A stretch of 64,000 nucleotides of DNA from Isoetes taiwanensis (GCA_021234155.1 JAJEKV010000107.1:785673-849672); one strand, 5' to 3'; counted from the first letter of the stretch, positions 36,604 through 48,200 are shown. The notes: generated by a model from the letters alone, not told the origin. Program-made: numbers and translations.

Positions 36604-37500
36604 TAATGGCGTCTTCTCTTCCTTGCTTCTGGACTGTTAATACATGTTATGTTCTGTTCCCAGTGTCATGGATTTATGAGTTCGGACCCAATTACTATGA
36701 TGTCCCCAACTAGGTGATCCATTGTTTGTTTTATCAGCGCCACATGCATTAGAAGTCTCTGGAAAATTTCCCAATCCACATATGACCCTCTCAATCCTGA
36801 ACAGCCTCTTAAACTGATGCCCGTCTTGCATGGTGAAAGCTGCAGCTACATCTGCTCCTGTTGCTGTACCTCTGGCTTGAAGATCCATGTAAGACCTTAC
36901 CATTTAACAAGTTACAGTCATTAAAAATTTGGGACCACGATGACTGTTCCATGATAAAACAGGTTCTGGCATTCTGTCTTTGAGAACATCCACCTCCATT
37001 GGCCATATTATCACTTTCTCATCTTTATGTGCACTATACACAATCTTGTTTGCAGCATCTACTGAGATGCACAATGTAGACATATGGTTACTGATGCCAA
37101 TGCAGCTGCATCAACATCTTCCAACTAGTTTATTTTTGCCATTACTAGCCGCAGTCATTGCCTTTTTGTATATTCCAAACTTTCAAAGATGCATCACAAC
37201 CTGCCCATAATGCATTTCTCGTGCAAGCCAATGTTCTTGTACTTTCTTCTGTTCTTACTGAAGAAGGCCAAAGATCAAAAGGAACATGAGAATCTGGATC
37301 AACTGATAATTTGCCAGGCACCTTAAATATCCCCTCTACTTCACCTGCAGCTACAAAGTTTTCCAAGTAAGATTGCGCTTCCTTTCTATTTGTTTCAGGC
37401 TCAGAAGACTTGAGCCTACCATATGAGAGAATCCTTAGTAAGTTTGGCATCTCAAACTGATTTAAAGCCGAATCATCACCATTGATGATCAAGATCCGAT
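36604..37500 (-). pseudogene. WD40-like segment of a FRA3-type inositol polyphosphate 5-phosphatase (partial)
   Basis: Minus-strand pieces match, in order, the N-terminal WD40 region of plant type II inositol polyphosphate 5-phosphatases. These are EVEGIFKVPGK (about 37,330), then RTLACTRNALWAGCDASLKV and WN (about 37,210), then MSTLCISVDAANKIVYSAHK and a W-P-M (about 37,050), PVLSWNSHRGPKF (about 36,955), and VRSYMDLQARGTATGADV (about 36,890). The family pattern is 'GIF..P...rPHPlRetq...lRt...t...LWaG.E.g.r.W', 'vDea.rvvWSGHrDG.i..W' and 'LSW.aHRGPV...ERSYiD'. Those enzymes remove the 5-phosphate of phosphoinositides. The catalytic domain is absent. The piece after NDCG is frame-shifted or intronic. 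CAG/CTG words are intact. It is either a gene fragment or part of a gene continuing outside the readable frames. The match is from memory of the family. Confidence 0.6.
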
Positions 37501-37965
37501 CTGCGCTTTTGTGCTTGTGGTTTGCATCTGTGATACAGGATCTCCATCCAGCCAGTAAGGTAATTCCCCATTAAGATCATCATCAAAGACTCGTTTCTTA
37601 ATTACCCTGTAGCTTTTCCTGATAGCTTGCCCAGGAGAAACAGTTTGTACTGATAACATGAAATTAGCCTTCATGTCTACTTTTGTTTCTGATAATTCTA
37701 ATGCAAAATTTGCACGAACACTTTTGGCTGAAACATCCATACTATTTTTATCTCCTTTACCATTTACTTCATCATCTTCTGCTCCTTTTATGAGGCTAAC
37801 TAAACTGCATATAGAAAGGAACTTGACATTTAGAAACCTGGGCCATATGACTAGAGCAGCAAGGTAATAATAGTACCCTTTGTAGGTCCTTCGTTCCCAG
37901 TTTATGGTACTCAAATTGGACTGTTTTGTCGCTGCTTGAAAGCCATGTTTCTTACTCAAACTCAA
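37489..37965 (-). pseudogene. Unrecognised coding-like segment upstream of the WD40 piece
   Basis: A 158-residue minus-strand frame, Lys/Asp/Ser-rich, including KSVRANFALELSETKVDMKA and RKSYRVIKKRVFDDD. It abuts the WD40-like segment on the same strand and could hold upstream exons of the same gene, but plant FRA3 proteins I know do not contain such a sequence. It has no copy at 33.1 kb, where the duplication ends. Confidence 0.35.
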
Positions 37966-38040
37966 TTCTCCTCAACAGGATTGCCACCTGCATATGTGTC
38001 ATGCTTTTTCAATAAGCACAAGTGAAGATCCCACAACAAA

Positions 38041-38704
38041 TTATTGGCACATTTTCCAAGAACCTCTGCCACACAAAACAGTTCGCCCTTTTAACCCAGC
38101 AAAGGGAAGGTTGGCCTCTGTATATTGGTGAGAGAGTAGAACTACTAGCTTCTTAGATTCTGAACTGATGTTGTTCACTTGTTCCAAGCGTGATTTAATA
38201 ACTGCCTCTACACTAGACAAATTCTGAGGTAATGTTTTCACCATGAAGTTGTCCCTTGTTGACATTTTCCTCGCAACATTGAAAGCCAAACATAACTGAC
38301 AACCTTCTACCACTTCTTCAAGCTCGCAGGTAATCAAAATAAAATGCCACATGATAAAAAATAAACTATCGAAAATAAAATGCCACATGATAAAATAAAC
38401 TATCACGAATTCCTTGCAAAACCAAACTGTTGAATTTCTCTACCATGCTCAACAACAACCAGCATTCCACTTCATGAACTCCAAAAATTGTAAAAGCAAT
38501 ATACAATGCCATGTTTGCATTGTTACTGACAGAATGATTGACTTGGCCACTTTCCCCCATTCCATTTAATGAATTGAACATGCCTGGGCAGCAGAAACAG
38601 ACGGGCCCTGTCATGATCTGTGTGAAGGGGCTATTGTATCTCCACAACCTTGACTTCTTCGCAGATTTCTCCATATCCATGGAGCTTGAGGAATCAGAGT
38701 GCAA
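38041..38704 (-). pseudogene. Unrecognised coding-like segment, two overlapping frames
   Basis: Minus-strand frames 38,366-38,704 (contains MVEKFNSLVLQGIRDS) and 38,041-38,406 (contains CQLCLAFNVARKMSTRDNF and VEAVIKSRLEQVNNISSES) have a natural protein composition with helical heptad-like spacing. An intron may lie near 38,330-38,410, where a 25-bp stretch 'aaaataaaatgccacatgat' is tandemly repeated. Family unknown. Confidence 0.35.
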
Positions 38705-38954
38705 AATCGACTAGACTCCAGCCCTTCCATCTATTTGGTTCCTGCCAAATCCTCTCCCTTTCGTTTAGTGAAATAACCCCTCTTTGCTTTGCATCACCAA
38801 AATTACCTTCAATACTCCTCCTCATGGCAGTATTCCCCGTTAGAAAATCCAGCATCTATGTTTTTGCCACGAGTTGGAGCTGAATTCATGCATGATGCTA
38901 AACCCCTCGGGTTCCAAATGAGGCTTGCCAGTACCCTCAAATGAGGATTGCCAT

Positions 38955-39230
38955 CTATAATTTCAGGCATAGGCACATGCATACAGACTTGCCATCCACT
39001 GAGGGAATCCCCAACAAGTTTTCTGGCTTCCGTGCTGCCATCGGCCTCTTCATAAAATCTGTGCTTATCGTCTCTTGCTCATGCTTGCAGACTTCCCATC
39101 TACTGCTAGAATCTCTAAGCAGTTTTTCTAGCTTCCTTGCTGCCGTTATCCTCTTCACTGGATCGTGCTTCCAGACTTGCCATCCACCGTCAGAATCCAG
39201 ACTACTCTGTCAATGCGAACTAGCTTTTGC
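38955..39230 (-). pseudogene. Coding-like segment with internal peptide repeats
   Basis: The minus strand reads DGGWQVWKHDPVKRITAARK, then LEKLLRDSS, SRWEVCKHEQE, DFMKRPMAARKPENLLGIPS and a shortened third start. The repeated pattern 'W.V.KH....(V/M)KR..AARK.E.LL' at about 35-residue spacing is a real internal repeat at both protein and DNA level. The preceding 'ttgacag' looks like a splice acceptor. Family unknown. Confidence 0.4.
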
Positions 39231-39333
39231 AAGCAACTGGCTGGCACTATCAGATTACCCCTTCTGGCATTATTTCGAATCCATGCTTTTGCCCTTTGAT
39301 TCTAGCATCTTGGGATAGCTGTGACAGATCTCT
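39205..39333. repeat. Direct repeat, copy 2 (partner at 35,345)
   Basis: Collinear with 35,345-35,496. Together with the 32.2/36.6-kb pair it suggests a partial segmental duplication of roughly 4 kb spacing. Confidence 0.8.
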
Positions 39334-40411
39334 CAACAAATACTCTGCCATTAAGAGTTTTCCCAACTATGATTGTTTAATCCAATCTATATCAGTAACC
39401 CAGCGCCAAAATTGGAATCTTGGTCTCTGCTGGTGAAATTGAAAGTTTGTTATCCCTATATGTTTTAAACGTTAGAAGGAAGCAGAAGATGTGCGACATG
39501 ATTGAGCAATCATTGTAGAATGGGGAGCTAAAAGGGTCAGGCTCTCTGTTATGCCTTCAAATGGTATCCTTTGGCTTTATTTGCATTAGTCATCCAAATG
39601 TTCTACCCATGGCTATTTTTATATTTTGCAACAGTTCTGTATGCTCGATTATCACCATGGCTATTTCTAGGTGCCATGACTATCTCTATGTGCTGCATTG
39701 CCAAAGTCGTGGCCTTTTTTCCTTGATCTCAGAAGTTCTTGCAGCTTTTAAACATAAACATCTCTTTTGTTGAGCACAAATAAGTCTCCCTTGCAAATTT
39801 GCATTCAATTCAGTTCGCTCTTTGCCTGAGTTTTCTCTCTCATTCTAATAGACCTCTAATCAACTCTCTATTTTGCTATTGGTGCAATGGCCATGCTACA
39901 TCCAAATAAAAGTACCATTTTTTTGAATTTCAATTCTGGAATTTGCATTTCTTAGCCACTCTAGCTTAGTTTGTTATGTAGGTGCTTAAAGGTGGAGAAG
40001 ATGCATCTTTTACAAGTAATCCTAATGGAGGATCTTTTGCTATTGTAGATATAGAGTCTTCGCAAAGACAAAATACTTCGTTTGAAGGAATATGGGGGGG
40101 AAATACTTGCACACATATTCATTGAGTGTAGAAATAGACAAGTCCATGTTACGTGGATATGATAATTATGCATTCTAACGGTCATGTCAGGTTTTCTCTT
40201 CACAATTTAGAGATCGTATAACCTTGATCCTTTCCCTAATATTTTAAAATCTTTCAAATTGCTTTAAGCAGCTAGGCAGATGAGGGTGTAGATCCAGCTT
40301 CGTGTTCAAAAGAGATAATAGATCATTTGGCACAGACTATACACTATACATGATAGTGACATATACTTTGATATAGCTAATTTCACTTGAAACTCATCTC
40401 TGGGTGGATTT
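39334..40411. other. Unassigned spacer
   Basis: No supported gene. Pyrimidine-rich stretches resemble introns of a plus-strand gene, but exons were not recognised. Confidence 0.35.
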
Positions 40412-40657
40412 GGCTGACCTGAAATTGCTACTAGGAAAAGCTCATATAGATCACACTCAAAACGTGCCTCAGCTTTTAAGATATTGTATTCTTTTGTTCT
40501 TATTCCCATCTACTTACAGTTAAAAATTGTGCTTGCAGGATGGCTGACTTGCAATTGCTACTAGGGAAAAGCTCATATAGATCACACTCAAAACGTGCCA
40601 CAGGTTTTAGATATTGTATTCCTCTGTTCTTATTCCCATCTACTTACAGTTAAAAAT
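40412..40657 (+). repeat. Tandem duplication, period 130 bp
   Basis: Two units starting 'ggctgac(c/t)tg(a/c)aattgctac' at 40,412 and 40,542, both ending 'cttacagttaaaaat'. The second is preceded by 'gtgcttgcag|gATGGCTGACTTGCAATTG', which resembles an acceptor and exon start (MADLQLLLGKSSYRSHSKRA). A duplicated exon is possible. Confidence 0.8.
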
Positions 40658-42150
40658 AAGCATGATTTCTTGGGAGATGTATATGCATGGCTCTAAAATA
40701 CTCTTTTATAGGCAATGCAAGGATGTGGACCTAACTATTGAGATCAGATGAGACTGCGACAAAGAGAAGAGACTGGGTTGTTACTTATATGGTAACATTT
40801 CTGCTTATCTTAGACTTAGCTACCACCTATCTGTTGCAGCTCCTTAATTGCTACAACGTTGTGTTCCAGAATCAGGCATATTGATAGGCCTGCAAAACAT
40901 GCAGATGCTTTGGCCCCATCAGAATATGTTCAACGCCTATTTGCTTTCCACCTCAAACCTGTTGTTTCAATGCTACAACATGGTATTCAAGGAACAAGAT
41001 ATTAGTAAGCATGCAGGACATGCAGGACATGCAGATGCTTGCCTTTAAAAATTGGAAGCTCTTAACATGTTTATAGTGCTGTATTAAAATAAATGTCAAT
41101 GTTATTTATTGTTGTTTTGTATTGAAGGCATTTATGTTTAATGAATGTAGCCTATGTGCATTCTCACTTTTGAGTCCCTTCACAAAACCATAATATGTTC
41201 CAACGCAAATTGTGTAGAGTGAATTCTAGAAGTTAGACCAGAACTTATGTTTTAGAGACTTCAAAATTACACCAACAATTTAGGTTTTACAAATTGACAA
41301 ATCAAGGATTTAGTACAGGGTTCTCTCTTTTTAGCAACTCCTACAAAGAACTAATTACAATAGGGTAGCGTGGCTAAAAGCAAAACCCTTCAATTTTTAT
41401 TTAAAAACCCTTCAATTTTTATTTGACCAATGTAAGCCAATGGTTATTATACAATTTTTACTAAGTAATCTATTGCCGGTCTGGAACAGCTAAAATCAAT
41501 CGTTGAGACATTCGGCGACTTTTCGTTCTTGACCACGGAATTAATGGAATAGATTGACAAAGATGCAATGCATTCTATTGCAAGCGGATGCAAGTATGCA
41601 TGAAAGCGGTTCATATTTTCTTCCTTAAGTTATAGGGTTTTTGATCCGGTGAAACTTTTCGATCACGATAGGTAGGCTGTTCAAAGATGAGCTATCCTAT
41701 TGTCGACAAACTAGATGCATCGGGTAAACGGGTAAACGATTGGACTCTCTCTTCTCGTCTTTGTTGCTCTTACTTGGGTGTAGTAGTCATTTTTTCAAAA
41801 GACAAAGATAGCAATTGTTGCCTTGCCTATAGATCTCATAGCTTGCGGTTGGATTTTTCTCAGAATTAATAAACTGTTTTCTTTTTTCCTTTGCTCAGGG
41901 AGATTCAAAGTAGACTGGCCAGTTCATGATTTACACAGGCCAGTTGAAGCCCGAAGCTTATGGATTCACATTCTGATCTTTAACCTTTGTAACAATGCTG
42001 GCTATGAGGACTTCATTTCTCATACCAGCCCCTCAGCATGAAGTATTGAGGGTAAACACAAGAGGCATTGCCACGGGTTTCATAAATGTAGGTAGAAATC
42101 TGGCGAAAAAAGTTTGTATTTAACATTTTTTCAGTGTTTCTATGATGCAG
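40658..42150. other. Unassigned spacer with short coding-like bits
   Basis: A 60-residue frame at 41,687 starts MSYPIVDKLDASGKRV and is followed by intron-like sequence. A tandem 'acccttcaatttttatttaa' lies near 41,385-41,420. A triple 'gcaggacatgcaggacatgc' lies near 41,013. No gene can be assembled. Confidence 0.35.
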
Positions 42151-42267
42151 GAGAACACATTAGGCATGTTTGGTAGTGGTGAGAGCCAGAATATGGGAGC
42201 ATCGATCGCTGTGAACGCACTCTCTGTGAACGCACTGCTTCATGCTACAAGCCAAGTAACGTCTCAG
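42151..42267 (+). CDS. Exon-like 39-codon segment of an unrecognised gene
   Basis: Bounded by an acceptor-like 'ttctatgatgcag|' and a donor '|gtgcct', open in one frame and a multiple of three. It encodes ENTLGMFGSGESQNMGASIA, then VNALSVNALLHATSQ. The Ala/Ser-rich helix with an internal VNALSVNAL duplication is protein-like. No family recognised. Neighbouring exons were not identified with confidence. Confidence 0.35.
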
Positions 42268-42405
42268 GTGCCTTTCTTCTGCACTATTAATTTTTTTTTT
42301 TGTCATTCCTTATAGCTATCTTGAATAGCGAGTTGCTTCATGAAGGATTGTATTTATGCAGCCTTCTCATCCTTATCTGCATCAGTGTTGGATGTCTAAC
42401 TAGAC

Positions 42406-42709
42406 TTAAGAACACATTAGTTGAATTTCCTTCTGCAGCTGTTTTTTCTTCTGGGGCGTCAAGGCAAATTGAGCATGCATATAATTGGATCTTTTCTGCA
42501 GATGTATATTAGAGCATTTAAAAGGTATCTGCGCAGCTATTTCTTCTCTTTGCAATTGTTTTTCTTGCTCGGGCATCAAGCCTGAGTAACAACACAAAAG
42601 CATCCAAAGCATCCAGAGATAAATTTCGTAGAGACATAATTACTTCATGGATCTGATTGTTGTTCATATTGATTAATGCTGCTGTGGTTAATTTGTCCTT
42701 GGGTTGCAT
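42406..42709 (-). pseudogene. Unrecognised coding-like segment
   Basis: The minus-strand frame 42,518-42,709 contains MNNNQIHEVIMSLRNLSLDA and continues LDAFVLLLRLDARARK; the overlapping frame gives MPEQEKQLQREEIAAQIPF, and lower down TPQKKKQLQKEIQ. The 'P.(q/k)(e/k)KQLQ.E' phrase occurs twice, hinting at a repeated exon. No family recognised. Confidence 0.3.
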
Positions 42710-44348
42710 AGAAGCTTCCTATGATCCTTTATCCAAATTCTCTTGGCAAAACTTGCGAAGTTTATCTAACTCCATTAACCGCCAAGTTTTTCTTTAAAAG
42801 ATGAGATTGATGATTGATACTTTTTGATTGACTTCTAACCGAGAACAAGGCAAAAATCAATTCAATTCCATTCTTTTGGGAATAAATATGTTTGTTGCTC
42901 CCATGCTTATATTAAATAGCATGGTCGTCAATAATCTACTAAAATTCATTACATAACGAAATCGCTAGATAGCATTGCTATGGTGAAAGAGCAATTTGCA
43001 TCCACCGGTACCAAGCAGGCGACTCATGTATATTACATGAACTCACTTTCCTTTGCAATCTTCGCTTAATGCCTTGCAAGAGAAATTTCGCAGAAGCTAA
43101 TATATATGGTTAATATGATATACATGGGCTCTAATCTTGTCTCTCGCGTAATGCACCATTGAAATTCTCGTATCGAGGTGCGAGGAAATTTAGGGGAGAT
43201 GACACACAAATGGGTATCGTGTTACGTCTCCATGTATACGTGCCCACACAAAAGAATATTGACATTTGTGTTTTTGTTTGTGGGACGTTGGATATACGTC
43301 CTATAGACATTTGGTCTTTGTGCATGCTAGAGATAAATTCAATTTATAGACACATAGATGCTAGGACGATTGGATTGTTGGTATATGGAAGAAAGACTAG
43401 CTTGAGGAATCAAAAGCATATTGGCAAAAATTGGTTGAGAAGATCCAATGGTAGGATATTCGTAAAGCAAAAAATTAGAATGTGGCCAAAATTGCAAGGC
43501 ACGAATAGAATGCCCCATTTTGGGGCGCAACAACTTATGTCAATGTGGGCATAGGCTTGTGGATTAGTATTATTGGAGCGAATTGAATTGTTTTTTGCAA
43601 GCAAGATCATAAAGCAATGCCGCTGTTGCATTTTAGTGAACATTAAATCTCCCCCTCCAAGGACACATAAAGATTCTACTTGCCTTTTCAAGATCACTAA
43701 CATAGTAAGGTGCAAAGCAGTACACATAATGTGGCCACGTCGTAGCATATGCTAATAGATTGGATTCTTGGTAGATGGTATTTCATAAAAAAAACTAGCT
43801 TGAGATGGGATGGAACTGTCTTCTAGAGCAAACAAGGCATGAAAGTGCACTTGATAACATTCCTTTTTGCTAAGCTACTAATATCCTTTTTGCTCGATAT
43901 TGAATAAGTGTGAATTGTAAATCTTCCACATCAATCTAAATAAAACTTCTATTTAGCTATGCTTTCCAGACTTATGTTTCTACACATCCATCTACATTGT
44001 TGGTGCATGTTAAAAGTGTCCCTTTCTCCTTTGCATTTTGAAAATCAAATTCAATTAGTGCTTTTATTTGTGTAATAGCCATCAAATAAGTCCAACGTAT
44101 CTAAGAAAGAGATTTTTTTTGTTGTTCCACATCATTCGGTATCAAAGCATTAAGATTTCGTTCAAATTGTTCTCTTTCTCTTTCTCGTGTGTGATATTCC
44201 AGTATACTATATGGCATACCACGTATATAGCCTGCATGTCGAGAGCCCATAGGAGCTTGCCACACAAAGATATAATAGCATTGGAGTGCATGCAACCATT
44301 GACACCTATCACAGTATATTTAACAATATAATACTAACAATGGTGCAA
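42710..44348. other. Unassigned AT-rich region
   Basis: Open frames of 112-131 residues on opposite strands overlap at 43,159-43,748 and have no recognised motif. No gene called. Confidence 0.35.
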
Positions 44349-44376
44349 ATATATTATGTTACGTAACATAATATAT
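44349..44376. repeat. Perfect 28-bp palindrome without spacer
   Basis: The arm ATATATTATGTTAC is followed immediately by its exact reverse complement. The next ten bases, CCTCTAGAGG, are also palindromic. Two AACATGTT palindromes follow within 60 bp. Confidence 0.9.
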
Positions 44377-45678
44377 CCTCTAGAGGGCAACATTATATTA
44401 ACATGTTGTTTTAACATGTTAATACAACATGGATGTTATTAAATATTACACATGTGTGTCCAAATGTTAACAAATCAAGTTAGTTACAATATATAAGAAG
44501 TGAATTTCGGTATGTGATATACGAGTTGTCGTCCATTAGGGTTGCAAAAATTGCTCGACTTCTAATTGCCACATTGGGGGAGGATAGTTGCAAACTCCAT
44601 TTCGTCAATTCTTATTGCTTTGCATTTCAAATGCAACTTCTCGGTCATGTTCTAAGTGCAAATGACTAAAACTCGACCTCTAAAACATAAACCCTTCAAG
44701 AACTTAGCAACTAACAGGGTTTGCAATTTGGAGGCTGAGACATGGTTGGCTTCATAAATAACTTAGTGCACCATCTCTAAACATGCATAAGGAGCTGTGG
44801 CAACTGAAAAAAATGGAGTTTAGATCAATCTGCCATCCCAAACAATCCCAAATAATCTTGCTACTATAAAAATTGCTACTATAAAAATTGCTCTTGACTT
44901 GGGAGGAGGATAGATCCAAATGCCATTGTGTGAGTTCTTATTTTTTTGCATATTTAATAGCAACTTCTCCGCCATGTCTGAACTACAAATGACCAAAACT
45001 TGACCAGGCTACATTCTGCCATTGTGTCATATCATATTCAATTCCTTTGCATGATTTTTGTGTATTTGCTAGTATAGTTTACTTGTTTTCTTGTAGGTTT
45101 AGGAAAATTTCAGTTTATATAGAGAAATTTACCAAAATAACATTCTTGTTTAGGCGAAACTTCCAAATAGCCATTAGTGGTTCTAAATATATCAATTTGC
45201 CATGCATTATATACTTTGCATGTATGTATTTGCTCAATGGATCTGCACCAAAATTTGGACCCATTCAATGTTCCAACATTGATAAAGTTTTGTTCTTTGA
45301 TCAATTTAATAGTTTAGTAATGTGATTCTGGCGTTGAGCAAAATCTTGAAGCTAAATGAGTAAAAGACACTCTAGAAGCATTCTTAAGTTGAGGATTATC
45401 ACGATTCTACAGTTAGCCATTGTTAGATTTAGAAGAGTTAAAACGAAAAAGAAAATTATTTTAAAAGATGGAAGATTATTATGAGGATCCGCTGCACCAA
45501 ATTTGACGATTAAGATCTGGATTCACCAACTCAATTGAAAATAATCCTCTCCAGCTGTGATTTAAGGGGATCATGCTGGTTATGCGCATAAAATGAGCCT
45601 AGTTTGTTAGTAGCAATACTAAAGGTAAAGATAGAACTCCAAGCTGCCTATAAGGACCAGCTTGACAGGCCCGTTTGT
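44377..45678. other. Unassigned AT-rich region
   Basis: Palindromic AACATGTT words to about 44,425; a tandem 'ttgctactataaaaa' near 44,866. No gene seen. Confidence 0.35.
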
Positions 45679-45690
45679 TGGTATCAGAGC
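45679..45690 (+). other. Retrotransposon primer-binding-site-like sequence
   Basis: TGGTATCAGAGC complements the 3' end of plant initiator tRNA-Met, the same primer used by the copia element at 48.3 kb. The following 'gttcgagtctcaatggggg' often follows this site in plant LTR elements. No LTR end in CA was found at the exact border, so this is a weak remnant call. Confidence 0.35.
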
Positions 45691-46593
45691 AGGACTTGAG
45701 TTCGAGTCTCAATGGGGGCATGTATGACTTGGATACCGTTGGACGGTATGGTTTTAGCTTGGTCTTAGACACCATAGGATGGTGTGGTCTATGGTCTTAT
45801 GATGCCCGAGGATGAGCATAGCTCTAGTGGAAGAGATTGTAATTGAGCCATGGAAGATCGATTATAAACCACTAACAAATAAGTCCATCATTTTTAAGAA
45901 CATAATCTATAAAATTACATCGACGCAAACTACTCTTAAGAGCCAAATCCCATTGGATATGGACAAAACAATTATTGAACATAGAAAATAATGTAGGAAA
46001 TTGGCTATAGATCACATATTGAAAATTTCATCAATTGACAGGTTTGTAACTTTAGTCCAGTAACACTTAGGCTCTGAATTTAATAATATATTCCAAGTGA
46101 AGTTACATCAAGATTACAAAGTTAGTATATATCTAGCTCTTCTCTTCCTTAACTTATGCCCAAAGAACCGGGCACCATTACTAGTCATATACTAAGTAAC
46201 GTGTTTTAATTTATGCTTTCTTAATAATGGCATGTTCTATAAAGACTGTGTTTTAATTTATGCCTACTTTCTAAACTACTCCAAGCAAACTTCTACACTT
46301 TGTCCACACATTGTGTATATCCAGAACTTTAAAATGCGCTATTGTATTATTGTCTTTTTGGAAACTAACCCCTTCTTATCTTCTTTTCTAATTGAGCGTA
46401 AAAATATGAGAATAGTAGTGATTTAAAATGTTTTGAATATTATTAGGCTCAAATCCCCATAGTGAATCCCCATAGTGATTATGCATTGCTGCCTTTTACA
46501 GGTTTTTAACTTCAGCCCGACAATGCTAGATTGTGTAATTTCACAATGCAACCTTATTATTTATAGGTCCCCAACATTACAAGTTCCAACCTA
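45691..46593. other. AT-rich region with related short repeats
   Basis: 'ttatgcccaaagaaccgggcacca' style words near 46,155 and 'cttcagcccgacaatgctagat' near 46,512 resemble the hairpin at 46,594. No gene seen. Confidence 0.4.
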
Positions 46594-46612
46594 TGCCCAG
46601 CAACGCTGGGCA
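46594..46612. repeat. Short hairpin TGCCCAGC / GCTGGGCA
   Basis: An 8-bp perfect stem with AAC loop, followed by 'ccgtaactagttat'. A degenerate relative with the same right flank ('caccattactagtcatat') lies near 46,157. Confidence 0.7.
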
Positions 46613-47596
46613 CCGTAACTAGTTATATTATAATGTTTTGTTGTCGTGGATCCAGCCCTAAGATTGATTTTGATGGTTGAGATTCGCTCTCTCTGTTTAA
46701 CGATCTAGATTGCCCTTGAAGGAAAAACTATCTTTTTTCTTTGCTCCTGAAACGAGCAGAACGAATGGCGAACACACGTTGTATTCTTCCCTATCCATAC
46801 GCTGGACAACTCTCAAACCCTTACTATCCTATCCCTTCTAAGTTCTTGCAGTGTTCGTCTTATGTGAAACAAATGGCATAAATGAATGGAAGCATGCTAA
46901 GGTAAGAACCTTCAATGCACATGTCCTTGAATTTTCTTGGATTGCTTAGATCATGAATCTATAGTTACCAAGTAATTTCTTAAGCGTCCAATATCCGAAC
47001 GATGGAAGTACCTACACAAGATTTAGGGTAGAACACAGCCATGCCTAGAATTTTCAATCCAATACCGAGAATTATGCCGTCCAGATTTTGCCGCATCCTC
47101 CTTTCTCTTCTTGGCACGTGGGGAATTCACATGGACAAGCCGGAATGATCAAGAGCAGGACTTTGGCGGAGCAAGAATGTTGTTGTAGCTGGATTGGATT
47201 GCTAGATTTAGCAAGAAAAGAGCATCAACTGGATAGCCTGCATGTGTAACGTCCTGTGCTTTCTTCTGGCCGCATTGAAGAAACAGAGCAACCTCGCAAT
47301 AAAGCAAGTCGGTAATATTGTATTTCATTTTCTTTTCTTTTCTTTCTTGCAAGTACTAGAAAGTTGGCCATTATTCTTATTTGGTCAAACTTTGCATGGC
47401 TCTTAAGAGCATTCTATTTTAATAACGACTGGGTGCTTCTTTATGTTAACGTGACAGATTAATACATGGTCGTAATCTTGGACTAACCAAATTTTGGCAA
47501 ATTAATATGCCTCCACTTTCACATATGGTCAAAGGTGAGATTTATTTTATTGTATGAGTTGCACTCTGTGGCAACCGGTAGACACTTCGAGGACTG
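46613..47596. other. Unassigned region
   Basis: No gene, RNA or element recognised. Confidence 0.4.
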
Positions 47597-47755
47597 TATC
47601 TCTCACATCCGGTGTCAGATTTTCATGTGCTTGGGCTTTTTGGAAAGCTGGTTCAGAGAGCTTTCCAACGGTGTATGATACCTGCATGTTTGTCTTTGTT
47701 TCAGTGCTCAAATCTGCTGTTTTGCGGGCTGTGTGCTAGGGTTTTTGTGGCAGCC
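47597..47755. repeat. 159-bp direct repeat, copy 1
   Basis: From 'tatctctcacatccggtgtc' to 'ggtttttgtggcagcc'. Copy 2 is at 47,993-48,151 with the same length and about a dozen differences. Confidence 0.9.
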
Positions 47756-47992
47756 CTTCTTCTTCCTTCTTTGAGAAGTATAGCCCTCGCCTGATGCCGT
47801 TGTTGGCCTTGGCCACGCGGTGTTGAAAGGTGTGTGTTGTACTCTTATTGAAGGTTACGAGAATGTTTTACTAATTCATACCCTAGTTCCTGATGGTGTT
47901 GTTGATGAAAGTCCGACACCAATATAGGGATTGGCGTATGTTTTAGTAAGTATTCGATTGGTCTCGTCTTGCGGCAGAATTTTGATCGGTCA
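47756..47992. other. Spacer between direct repeats
   Basis: Non-repetitive within this window; no coding motif. Confidence 0.4.
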
Positions 47993-48151
47993 TATCTCTC
48001 GCATCCGGTGTCAGATTTTCATGTGCTTGGGCTTGTTGGAAAGCTGGTTCAGAGAGCTTTCCAACAGTGTATGATATTTGCATGCTTGTCTTTGTTTCTA
48101 TGCTCAAATCTGCACTTTTCTGGGCTGTGTGCTAGGGTTTTTGTGGCAGCC
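47993..48151. repeat. 159-bp direct repeat, copy 2
   Basis: Collinear with copy 1, period 396 bp. It ends just before sequence that begins LINE A ORF1. Confidence 0.9.
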
Positions 48152-48200
48152 GGTACACACCAGATATCCAGGAGTCGTCGCCCAAGTCATACCCCAAGTC

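Noticed and set aside
43159-43554. 131-codon plus-strand frame as a gene
   Set aside because: No motif, an overlapping antisense frame of similar length, and AT-rich context without splice or promoter support.
45660-45720. A tRNA gene around 'tatcagagcaggacttgagttcgagtc'
   Set aside because: No cloverleaf could be folded; the string is the primer-binding-site context common in plant LTR elements.
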